Source: Clostridia bacterium (lineage in GTDB: Bacteria > Bacillota > Clostridia > Saccharofermentanales > Saccharofermentanaceae). Taken from it: a stretch of 10,428 bases of DNA. This document shows positions 1 to 6,288 of the stretch, piece after piece. The notes beneath the pieces are model-generated. The model did not search any database, was not told the DNA's origin, and saw only the letters and a program-made list of their open reading frames with translations. Positions within the stretch are counted from its first letter, which is position 1, and each line of letters begins with the position of its first letter. Both the position numbers and the translations under genes were made by a program. The stretch lies in NCBI GenBank assembly GCA_017881645.1, contig JADGQQ010000050.1:1-10428 (forward strand), in the 5' to 3' direction.

Positions 1-980
1 ACAAATTCATTATCAGCTGAAGTTATGGCTCCCTTCACGGTCGCATTCTTCCTCAGCTGAGGGATGTTGTCGATGTAGTCTCCAAAATTGATGTCCGACT
101 GTTCCTGATTGGCCATGGCCTCGTTCTCACTCATTGTTCGGATAACCTCCCTGATTATGCATTCTGGCGTTGACGCACCCGCAGTAATTCCTACCGTAAC
201 ATCCCCGGCTGATAAATCGAGCCCGGGAAGCAAATCAGCGAGATCTCTCTCATCGCCGATCAGATACGTCTTAGCACAATGACTTCGACAGATATCATAA
301 AGCTTCATTGTGTTTGAACTGCCCTTTGAACCAATGACAAACATATAGTCTGACGAGGCAGCTAATTTGTGAGCTTCAAGTTGTCTGTTTTCAGTCGTAC
401 TACATATTGTATCAAAAATCTGGTCATTTGCAATTTGATTCTTTATATTTTCACGAATATTATCAAATTCTTCTGCTGAAAATGTCGTTTGGGAAACAAG
501 AATCCAGTCTTTGTTTTCCAAACCAAGATTCTCAAGTTCATCTGCACTTCCGATCACATGTATATCGCCATTGCTTTCTCCGCAGATTCCGGTTACTTCA
601 GGGTGTCCTTTCGTTCCGGAAATGATGACACTTTTCCCTTCTGCATCGGCATTTTTCACAATTCTGTGAATTTTTTCTACATAGGGACAAGTGCAGTCAA
701 TCACATCGCAATTCTTTGCAGAAAGGATTTCTCTGATCTTTGGGGATACTCCGTGCGTCCGTATCAGAACCGTACTGTCGGGCAGAATGTCTTCGGCATT
801 CTCCGCCAGAATCATGCCTTTGGACAAAAGATCCGATACGACGTATTCATTATGTGTAATGGCACCCAGCATATATGTAGGCATTTTTCGCTGCAAATTT
901 TCCAGACAGTCGTAGGCTGCCCGGACGGCGTGATCCACGCCAAAACAAAATCCGGATGATTTTGCAAGTCGGATGTGCAT
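1..980 (-). CDS. ispH: IspH (HMBPP reductase) fused to ribosomal protein S1, 3' end beyond window
   Basis: The IspH part reduces HMBPP to isopentenyl and dimethylallyl diphosphate, the last step of the MEP isoprenoid pathway, using a cytosolic Fe-S cluster. I translated the frame from the ATG at 980 and it stays open to base 1 (326 full codons). Cluster cysteines are visible as GFCFG (C12), TCP (C98) and ICSTT (C193). Other family signatures are THNE (H43), GHPEV (H126, E128) and GITAGAST (264-271). After the usual IspH end (about residue 285) the frame continues through an acidic linker into VKGAIT (315-320), which looks like the first strand of an S1 OB-fold. This matches the IspH-S1 fusions known in Clostridia and relatives. 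The start follows a GGGAG site 7 nt upstream and lies 1 nt after the cmk stop, so the two genes are probably co-translated. The S1 part is mostly outside the window, so the number of S1 repeats is unknown. Confidence 0.93.
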   Translation of the reverse strand, partial: MHIRLAKSSGFCFGVDHAVRAAYDCLENLQRKMPTYMLGAITHNEYVVSDLLSKGMILAENAEDILPDSTVLIRTHGVSPKIREILSAKNCDVIDCTCPYVEKIHRIVKNADAEGKSVIISGTKGHPEVTGICGESNGDIHVIGSADELENLGLENKDWILVSQTTFSAEEFDNIRENIKNQIANDQIFDTICSTTENRQLEAHKLAASSDYMFVIGSKGSSNTMKLYDICRSHCAKTYLIGDERDLADLLPGLDLSAGDVTVGITAGASTPECIIREVIRTMSENEAMANQEQSDINFGDYIDNIPQLRKNATVKGAITSADNEF

Positions 981-981
981 A

Positions 982-1689
982 TTACTTCTCCCTGTTCTCT
1001 CCAGCGGAAGAAAAAAGTTCCCGCGGCAGACATTGAAGCAGTTCCTGAAGCGTTTGTTCCTGCGTATTTTTTGTCGTATCAATGACTACGGCGTCGGGCA
1101 TTTTTACAAGGGGCGCAAATGATCTTGTCGAGTCCTGATGATCACGGTAGCGGATGTCTGCAAGCACTTCCTCATAGGATTGTGTATGAATGCCGCGAAG
1201 AGCCAGTTCTTCAAGTCTTCTCTTCGCTCTTTCTTCCGGATCGGCCGTCAGGAAAAACTTATAGGGGGCATCCGGCAGGACGTGTGATCCGATATCCCGG
1301 CCGTCGAGAACGACGCTTCTTGATTCGGCAATTTGGCGCTGCATCGCCACCATTTTTGTGCGGACTTCGGGAAGGCTGGAAATATCCGATGCGGCTACCG
1401 ATACCTCGGGCTTGCGGATTTCCGAAGATACGTCTCTTCCGTCGAGAAATACACGCTGATCGCCATCTGCAAATCGTATATCGATATCCAGGGTTTTGAG
1501 CATTTCACTGACTTTCACTTCATCTTTGGGTGCAATACCCGATAGGATCGCCTTCAATCCGCAGGCACGATACATCGCACCGGTATCCAGATAGAGAATC
1601 CCGAGAATTCTGGAAACGGATTTGGCTAAAGTGCTTTTCCCTGATCCGGATGGACCGTCAATAGCTATCTGCAGATGTGTCATAGACAT
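982..1689 (-). CDS. cmk: Cytidylate kinase
   Basis: This cytosolic enzyme phosphorylates CMP and dCMP with ATP to give the diphosphates, in pyrimidine nucleotide salvage and recycling. The 235-residue protein has the usual family length. The P-loop GPSGSGKS is at 12-19, followed by the substrate-site motif LDTGAMYRA (34-42). LDGRDVSSEIR (82-92) and LDGRDIGSHVLPDA (128-141) are the CMP-binding signatures. The lid motif RDHQDSTRSFAPL is at 182-194. The start is uncertain by two codons: ATG at 1689 lies only 4 nt from an AGGA ribosome site, while ATG at 1683 (residue 3) lies 10 nt from it and overlaps the stop of a short upstream frame as ATGA. The gene sits directly before ispH-rpsA, a cmk-rpsA neighbourhood common in bacteria. 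Function is clear; only the start is in doubt. Confidence 0.96.
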   Translation of the reverse strand: MSMTHLQIAIDGPSGSGKSTLAKSVSRILGILYLDTGAMYRACGLKAILSGIAPKDEVKVSEMLKTLDIDIRFADGDQRVFLDGRDVSSEIRKPEVSVAASDISSLPEVRTKMVAMQRQIAESRSVVLDGRDIGSHVLPDAPYKFFLTADPEERAKRRLEELALRGIHTQSYEEVLADIRYRDHQDSTRSFAPLVKMPDAVVIDTTKNTQEQTLQELLQCLPRELFSSAGENREK

Positions 1690-1760
1690 TCTTTCCTTTC
1701 AAACCGCCCGTGTCCGAGCCCAATCGCCGTTGATGTGATTTGGGCCATGGCTTCTTTCAT
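1680..1760 (-). other. Short 26-codon open frame in the cmk leader (possible leader peptide)
   Basis: An ATG at 1760 opens a 26-codon frame reading MKEAMAQITS at its N-terminus and ending in KECL. Its TGA overlaps the second possible cmk start codon as ATGA. The arrangement would allow translational coupling to cmk. I see no ribosome binding site in front of its ATG and recognise no family, so it may be chance. The same stretch contains an imperfect stem (GCCCAA pairing with TTGGGC, extendable by two pairs past a bulged A, 11-nt loop). I list it because it fills most of the gap between rpiR and cmk. Confidence 0.2.
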
Positions 1761-1793
1761 ATGATACCGGCTTCATTTTGAATATTTCGCAAG

Positions 1794-1823
1794 ATTATAA
1801 TAAGAGATCCAGTTTCCTGTCTT
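1794..1823 (-). promoter_or_regulatory. Candidate promoter for cmk-ispH-rpsA
   Basis: A perfect TATAAT (1799-1794) overlaps the stop codon of the RpiR gene. AAGACA (1823-1818) lies 18 nt upstream of it and matches the last four bases of the -35 consensus. Transcription from here would give a leader of about 100 nt before cmk. The -35 is weak and the spacer slightly long, so this is a moderate prediction. Confidence 0.35.
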
Positions 1824-2712
1824 TGCCTTTGTCATACACTTTATACTCGTCCCAGAGATTTTCGAGTGCCTCGAATGTCTGCTCAATGTGGTCTCTTTTT
1901 CTCATACCGAGTGCCACAATCAAAGCATTGATAACAGATAAGGGTGCGACAAGTGAATCAACAAATGAAGCCATGTCGGATGTTGCGAACAGAGCTACGT
2001 CCGCGTGCTGTGAAAGCGGCGTATCCGCCTTGTCCGTGATGGCCACGACGGCGGCTCCGCGCTGTCTGGCATATTGCATGGACTGAATCGTGCGGACGGA
2101 ATATCTCGGAAAACTGATTCCGATCAGAACATCGCCGGGGCCGATCGGAAGTATCTGTTCAAATACTTCATTGGCGCTGTTGCTGTGAATATGCCGTACG
2201 TCATCGAAGAGCAGTGTAAAGTAAAAATGCAGAAAGGATGACAAAGGCGATGAACTTCGCAGTCCCATGAGAAAAATTCTTTTGGATGCCAGTATGGTCT
2301 CTACGGCCTGACTGAATGCAGCCTCGTTAATGTTTTCGAATGTATTCTTCAGATTCTCGATGTCGGCCTGAAGAATGGAGTTCAGTACCTGAGAATCACT
2401 TGAAAAACGACGTGAAGCATTGAGACGCTGGACGTAGGTGAGCTTCACTTTCAGTTCTTCCTGCAGAAGACGCTGGAAATGCGGATATCCCTCATACCCG
2501 AGCTCCATAGCGAACCGGACGACGGTCGACTCGCTGACCCCTGCTTCTTCGCCGATTTTTGCAGCTGTCATATAAGCCGCTCTTTCGTAATCCGAAAGGA
2601 TGAATCGCGCGATAGCCTTCTGCCCTTTGCTCATTTTCGGCATTTCAGATTCGATATGTCCAACAAGGCTGGAGAAATTCATGTCCTGATTCATGGTGTC
2701 CTTAGGTTGCAT
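1795..2712 (-). CDS. MurR/RpiR-family transcriptional regulator (HTH + SIS domain)
   Basis: This is a cytosolic DNA-binding regulator expected to sense a phosphorylated sugar or related metabolite. In the 305-residue form, an RpiR-type helix-turn-helix spans about 46-85, with the recognition region around VSESTVVRFAMELGY (59-73). A SIS domain follows at about 140-270, including RSSS (152-155) and GISFPRYS (198-205). I place the start at ATG 2712 because GGAGG (2725-2721) lies 8 nt upstream of it. The frame is open back to an ATG at 2802, but that extension would be read from the promoter and the inverted repeat. The gene has its own promoter and lies just after the carboxyltransferase cassette, reading in the same direction. 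RpiR proteins often regulate adjacent operons and themselves. Control of the cassette is therefore plausible, but the ligand cannot be read from sequence. Confidence 0.9.
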   Translation of the reverse strand: MQPKDTMNQDMNFSSLVGHIESEMPKMSKGQKAIARFILSDYERAAYMTAAKIGEEAGVSESTVVRFAMELGYEGYPHFQRLLQEELKVKLTYVQRLNASRRFSSDSQVLNSILQADIENLKNTFENINEAAFSQAVETILASKRIFLMGLRSSSPLSSFLHFYFTLLFDDVRHIHSNSANEVFEQILPIGPGDVLIGISFPRYSVRTIQSMQYARQRGAAVVAITDKADTPLSQHADVALFATSDMASFVDSLVAPLSVINALIVALGMRKRDHIEQTFEALENLWDEYKVYDKGKDRKLDLLL

Positions 2713-2720
2713 TTCATGTG

Positions 2721-2725
2721 CCTCC
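2721..2725 (-). promoter_or_regulatory. Ribosome binding site fixing the RpiR start
   Basis: GGAGG lies 8 nt before the ATG at 2712. This decides the start against the ATG at 2802, which would add 30 residues encoded over the promoter. Confidence 0.75.
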
Positions 2726-2754
2726 AACTCCAAAAAATACGGTTCTATAGCCAT

Positions 2755-2782
2755 ATTATACATGGAAACGACGTTAAGTGAA
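2755..2782 (-). promoter_or_regulatory. Sigma-A-type promoter of the RpiR regulator gene
   Basis: A perfect -10 TATAAT (2760-2755) is preceded by TTCACT (2782-2777, four of six matches to the -35) with a 16-nt spacer. It would start transcription near 2748, about 36 nt before the chosen ATG. It lies 2 nt downstream of the inverted repeat at 2785-2820, so a protein bound to that repeat could block or affect the promoter. Confidence 0.65.
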
Positions 2783-2784
2783 TA

Positions 2785-2820
2785 AAAAATGAAAGTTTTC
2801 ATCGGAAAACTTTCATTTTT
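2785..2820 (-). terminator. Perfect 16-bp inverted repeat; terminator of the carboxyltransferase operon and/or operator
   Basis: Two perfectly complementary 16-nt arms (2785-2800 and 2805-2820) flank a 4-nt loop. The stop of the OadA-type gene is 23 nt upstream, and on the minus strand the stem ends in five T with T-rich sequence after it. This fits a rho-independent terminator, and the A/T-flanked form could work in both directions. The stem is A/T rich, unlike a typical terminator. Each arm holds a smaller palindrome of the form GAAA-2nt-TTTC, which is operator-like. Its position directly upstream of the rpiR promoter makes a dual role possible. Confidence 0.7.
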
Positions 2821-2843
2821 GACGGTTTACATTGCAAGCTGCA

Positions 2844-4235
2844 TCAGACGGGCTGATATGCATCTTCGATGCTGCCGATATGATTATCCAACTTATGTCG
2901 ATCTGCCTGTCTTTGTTTGAAGAACTTCTCCGCAACCTGAGGAAACATGGCCCATGTCAGAATGTCTTCCGGCTGCTCGAGATACTCAGACATCTGCGCC
3001 TTGACGTTCTCGAGTTCCGGTGCGATTGCATCTGCCGGTCTCCCTGTGATCTGCTTCTCGTCACCGAGAATTTTTGCGATAATTTCCGGTGATATCGGTG
3101 CCGGTGTCTTTCCGTATTCACCTTTAACGACCGCTTTGGATTCCTTGGGAACCATTTTGTACCGCTCGCCTGTAATGACATTCATAACTGCCTGCGTACC
3201 TACAATCTGGGACGACGGAGTTACAAGAGGCGGAAATCCAAAATCTTCACGGACACGGGGCACTTCTTCAAGGACCTCCAATAGTTTGTCCGCTTTTCCG
3301 GCCTGCGTCAGCTGCGAAACCAAATTGCTCAGCATGCCGCCGGGCACCTGGTATTTGAGCGCGTTAACATCAACGCCCAGCACTTTCGTGCTGATAAGAC
3401 CGGAGGCCAGCCATTTTTCGCGAAGAGTCGAAGCGTATTCGGAGATGGTCGACAGCAGATCCAGGTCGAGTCCCGTATCATAGGCAGTGCCGTGCAGCGC
3501 AGCAACAATCGGTTCCGTAGCCGGCTGGGATGTTCCGAGGGCAAGAGGAGAAAGTGCGCAGTCAATGATGTCGACACCGGCTTCGATCGCCTTCAGATAG
3601 GTCATGGAGCCGACACCGGATGTATAGTGTGTGTGCAGTTCAATTGGAAGCTTCGTTACTTTCTTCAACGTCGTAACAAGTGAAAACGCCTCGTATGGCA
3701 GAAGCAGGCCGGCCATATCTTTGATACAGATGGAATCCGCTCCCATTTCTTCGAGTTGTTTTACATCTGCGGCAAATTTCTCATTCGAGTGATACGGACT
3801 TGTCGTATATGCGATCGCCGCCTGTGCATGTCCGCCTTCCTTGCGGCAGGCCGCCATGGCTCTCTCAATATTGCGGTAATCATTCAGCGCGTCAAAGATG
3901 CGGATAATGTCGATCCCGTTGGCTACGGATCTTTCGACAAAAGAATCCACAACATCATCAGCGTAATGTTTATACCCTAAAAGGTTCTGTCCGCGAAGAA
4001 GCATCTGGAGCTTTGTATTCGGACAGGCTGAACGGATTTTGCGGAGCCGTTCCCAGGGATCTTCCCCTAAAAACCGGACGCAGGCATCAAAAGTCGCGCC
4101 GCCCCAGCACTCCAGTGCGTGGTATCCGACTTTGTCGAGATCAGCGAGCATAGGCTCCATTTCGGCAAATGTCATCCGTGTGGCAGCCAGAGACTGATGC
4201 GCATCACGCAGAATCGTTTCCGTGATTTTTACCAT
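2844..4235 (-). CDS. OadA/5S-type carboxyltransferase subunit (oxaloacetate/pyruvate side), no biotin domain
   Basis: This subunit moves a carboxyl group between oxaloacetate (giving pyruvate) and the biotin of a carrier protein, in a metal-dependent TIM barrel (HMGL-like fold). In the 463-residue product, RDAHQSL (10-16) supplies the metal aspartate D11. IKDMAGLL (171-178) holds K172, the position that is carbamylated in this family. HTHYTSG (201-207) gives the metal-binding H201 and H203. The conserved C-terminal domain follows at about 300-440. Full OadA proteins are near 590 residues because they carry a C-terminal biotinyl domain. Here that domain is missing and the carrier is the separate gene 18 nt upstream, as in the Propionibacterium 5S subunit. 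The start has GGAGG 5 nt upstream. It could belong to a transcarboxylase, or to a decarboxylase whose membrane subunits lie elsewhere. Family is certain; the complex is inferred. Confidence 0.92.
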   Translation of the reverse strand: MVKITETILRDAHQSLAATRMTFAEMEPMLADLDKVGYHALECWGGATFDACVRFLGEDPWERLRKIRSACPNTKLQMLLRGQNLLGYKHYADDVVDSFVERSVANGIDIIRIFDALNDYRNIERAMAACRKEGGHAQAAIAYTTSPYHSNEKFAADVKQLEEMGADSICIKDMAGLLLPYEAFSLVTTLKKVTKLPIELHTHYTSGVGSMTYLKAIEAGVDIIDCALSPLALGTSQPATEPIVAALHGTAYDTGLDLDLLSTISEYASTLREKWLASGLISTKVLGVDVNALKYQVPGGMLSNLVSQLTQAGKADKLLEVLEEVPRVREDFGFPPLVTPSSQIVGTQAVMNVITGERYKMVPKESKAVVKGEYGKTPAPISPEIIAKILGDEKQITGRPADAIAPELENVKAQMSEYLEQPEDILTWAMFPQVAEKFFKQRQADRHKLDNHIGSIEDAYQPV

Positions 4236-4253
4236 AGTGTCCTCCCTTTCCGG

Positions 4254-4676
4254 TCAGGCAAATGAGACCATAATCTCACCGGCATTAATGGACGCGCCCT
4301 TCTGCACATAAACAGCGGCTATTGTACCGTCTATATGAGCTACGATTTCGTTTTCCATCTTCATGGCTTCCAGTATCAGAAGAACATCGCCGCGTTTCAC
4401 AGCCATACCGGCTGTGGCTGTGACGGATAGGATTGTGCCGGGCATCGGAGCGCGAAGAACTTCTCCCTTTACGTCCAAAGGTGCTGCTTCGGGCTTTGCC
4501 GGCACTTTGTCCGGAACAGCCGCAGCTGCCGGTTGGGAGACCCCGGTTGATGCTTCAGCAGCAGGCTGCGTTATGAACGGGATATTTTGCACGGTACCGG
4601 AAGAACCGGGTCCGAGATCCTGAACTTCGACTTCATAGGACTTCCCGTCCACGGAGATTCTGTATTTTTTTATCAT
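4254..4676 (-). CDS. Biotin carrier protein (1.3S / decarboxylase gamma type)
   Basis: This 140-residue cytosolic carrier holds biotin and shuttles carboxyl groups between the two carboxyltransferases encoded on either side of it. The C-terminal biotinyl domain (about 72-140) contains the signature EAMKM at 103-107, with K106 as the biotinylated lysine, preceded by APMPG (76-80). An alanine- and proline-rich linker (about 37-66) gives the flexible arm typical of such carriers. The N-terminal stretch MIKKYRISVDGKSYEVEV resembles the start of decarboxylase and transcarboxylase carriers. It has AGGAGG 8 nt before the ATG and lies 23 nt after the upstream gene, so it is in the same operon. AccB of acetyl-CoA carboxylase is an alternative name, but no biotin carboxylase gene (accC) is nearby, and the partners favour a transcarboxylase or decarboxylase carrier. 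Confidence 0.93.
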   Translation of the reverse strand: MIKKYRISVDGKSYEVEVQDLGPGSSGTVQNIPFITQPAAEASTGVSQPAAAAVPDKVPAKPEAAPLDVKGEVLRAPMPGTILSVTATAGMAVKRGDVLLILEAMKMENEIVAHIDGTIAAVYVQKGASINAGEIMVSFA

Positions 4677-4699
4677 TTGCGTGTCCTCCTGTTATTTGC

Positions 4700-6205
4700 C
4701 TAAGGCTGTGTTGATTTTTCAATCATTGGATATGCACAAAGAAGAATGTCCAGAGCACTGATTATGCGCGGGCGCGTCACTGAAGGAAGAATTATTTCAT
4801 CAATCTGTCCATATCCGGCCGCAATCTGCGGATCGGAAATCTGTTCCCGGTAGGCGGCCACTTTCTCGATACGTGCAGCGATCGGATCAGGACTCGCAGC
4901 AATCTCTTTCCGGAAAAGTATATTGGCCGCCGAATCAGCCGTCATGATCGCAACCTGCGCGGTCGGCCATGCAAAGACAACATCGGCCCCCAGCATACGG
5001 CTATTAAGGGAAAGATACGCCGACCCGATTGCCATTCCGGACAGGACGCTGATTCTGGGAATAGCGGACTCCGAAAAAGCACGGATTAATTCTGCCGCAG
5101 CCTCTAAAATTCCGGATTTCTCGATGTCGGTCCCCACAACAAAACCTTCGGCATTCGTAAATGTAATGACCGGAATCCGGAAATTTGTACAGAAGCGTAC
5201 AAAATTCGCGGTCTTCTTCGCACCGGCTTCCGTCATGCGCAAATCTGCATTTCCGATCAGGCCAACGGATATGCCGTCCAGTTTTGTCAGGGCAATCACC
5301 ATATCCGTGCCGTAGCCTTCACTGATTTCAAGATATGTTCGGCGGTCGGATATTTCCGAAAAAATAATGCGTATATCCAGACCGTCATCATCAATATCGG
5401 ATGCCATATCATTGAGCTTGCCGGAAATCCGGTTGGGATCATCCTGCGGATCCATTTCCCGTACAAAAGATACGGTATCACCGGTAGAAACAGGAATATA
5501 TTCAAAAATCTGACGTATTTTCTGCATGCATTCTTCATCACTGTTCAAAACAAAGGATGCAAGTCCGGTTTCTTTCTGATGGGTCAAAGGAGTTCCTATT
5601 TCAGACGGCTGCACTTCATCGCCGGATTGGGCGGCGGTTACAGCCGGACTATTCATATACATACGGGATGTTCCGCTGCCAAATAGAATAAAATCACTCT
5701 GTACAGCTGCCAGTGCAACGCCGCCGGGGCAGGGTCCGAGGATGGCACTGATCAGTGGGATCCGGCCTTTAGCCTGCGTGAGCGCGGACAAAACGGCGCC
5801 AAGTCCCTCTAATGCCAGGACGCCTTCCTCTATCCGGGCGCCGCCGGAACTATACAGCGCAACAAAGGGCGCTCCGGAAGAAATAGCCATCCCGATAACT
5901 TTTACGATCTTCATGGCATGTGAGCGTCCGATCGAACCTCCATATACGTCCGGATCCTGAGAAGCCGCAAACACAAGACGGCCGTCAATCGTTCCGTAGC
6001 CGGTAACGACTCCGTCCCCCTCCACCTTCGGCCGATCAAAACTGTCCGAAAAGGATCTCGACACCACCTGATTGTCCATGCTGACAAAACTGTCTTCATC
6101 AAACAGTTGAATAATACGTGAGTAACAGAGTCTCTCCGACGGATCCGCAGTCTGCATGGCAGATACTTTTTCTATGAACGCAGCCATTTTTTCTGAAGAA
6201 CTCAA
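4700..6205 (-). CDS. Acyl-CoA carboxyltransferase subunit (12S / MmdA / PccB-like), divergent
   Basis: This crotonase-fold enzyme moves a carboxyl group between an acyl-CoA (methylmalonyl-CoA or malonyl-CoA in relatives) and carrier biotin. In the 501-residue form the N-terminal half has GDGVVTGYGTIDGR (63-76), SSGGAR (119-124) and GPCPGG (157-162), the first oxyanion-hole region. The C-terminal half has MAIGSAY (391-397), where typical members have KAYGGAY, and GADVVFAWP (406-414). The RHGAK segment usual after PGTDQE is also replaced. The enzyme is thus a divergent subfamily, similar in these motifs to carboxyltransferases I recall from Lachnospiraceae decarboxylase clusters. I chose the TTG at 6205 because a GAGGTGATC ribosome site precedes it; a GTG at 6214 lies inside that site. 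It heads the cassette. The substrate cannot be assigned from sequence. Confidence 0.9.
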   Translation of the reverse strand: MSSSEKMAAFIEKVSAMQTADPSERLCYSRIIQLFDEDSFVSMDNQVVSRSFSDSFDRPKVEGDGVVTGYGTIDGRLVFAASQDPDVYGGSIGRSHAMKIVKVIGMAISSGAPFVALYSSGGARIEEGVLALEGLGAVLSALTQAKGRIPLISAILGPCPGGVALAAVQSDFILFGSGTSRMYMNSPAVTAAQSGDEVQPSEIGTPLTHQKETGLASFVLNSDEECMQKIRQIFEYIPVSTGDTVSFVREMDPQDDPNRISGKLNDMASDIDDDGLDIRIIFSEISDRRTYLEISEGYGTDMVIALTKLDGISVGLIGNADLRMTEAGAKKTANFVRFCTNFRIPVITFTNAEGFVVGTDIEKSGILEAAAELIRAFSESAIPRISVLSGMAIGSAYLSLNSRMLGADVVFAWPTAQVAIMTADSAANILFRKEIAASPDPIAARIEKVAAYREQISDPQIAAGYGQIDEIILPSVTRPRIISALDILLCAYPMIEKSTQP

Positions 6206-6208
6206 CCT

Positions 6209-6217
6209 GATCACCTC
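6209..6217 (-). promoter_or_regulatory. Extended ribosome binding site for the carboxyltransferase gene
   Basis: GAGGTGATC matches nine bases of the extended anti-Shine-Dalgarno complement. GAGG sits 8 nt before the TTG at 6205. The in-frame GTG at 6214 lies within the site and so is unlikely to be the start. Confidence 0.65.
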
Positions 6218-6229
6218 GCTTCAAAATCT

Positions 6230-6258
6230 ATTGTATTCATTCGGCAGAATTGATTCAA
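6230..6258 (-). promoter_or_regulatory. Sigma-A-type promoter of the carboxyltransferase cassette
   Basis: TTGAAT (6258-6253, four of six) and TACAAT (6235-6230, five of six) are separated by exactly 17 nt. Transcription would start near 6223, leaving a leader of only about 18 nt before the TTG start. This separates the metabolic cassette from the upstream scpAB genes. Confidence 0.65.
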
Positions 6259-6288
6259 TGACTTTACATCCAGACGGCGGGGTTGCTT

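Noticed and set aside
489..959. Plus-strand open frame of 156 codons
   Set aside because: It lies entirely antisense to ispH, whose frame has all cluster cysteines and family motifs. The antisense product shows no recognisable domain.
2713..2802. N-terminal extension of the RpiR regulator from ATG 2802
   Set aside because: It would be encoded by the inverted repeat and the promoter, whereas ATG 2712 has GGAGG at 8 nt.
4254..4676. AccB of acetyl-CoA carboxylase
   Set aside because: The biotin motif alone fits, but neither accC nor accA/accD-type genes are adjacent. The partners are 12S- and OadA-type carboxyltransferases.
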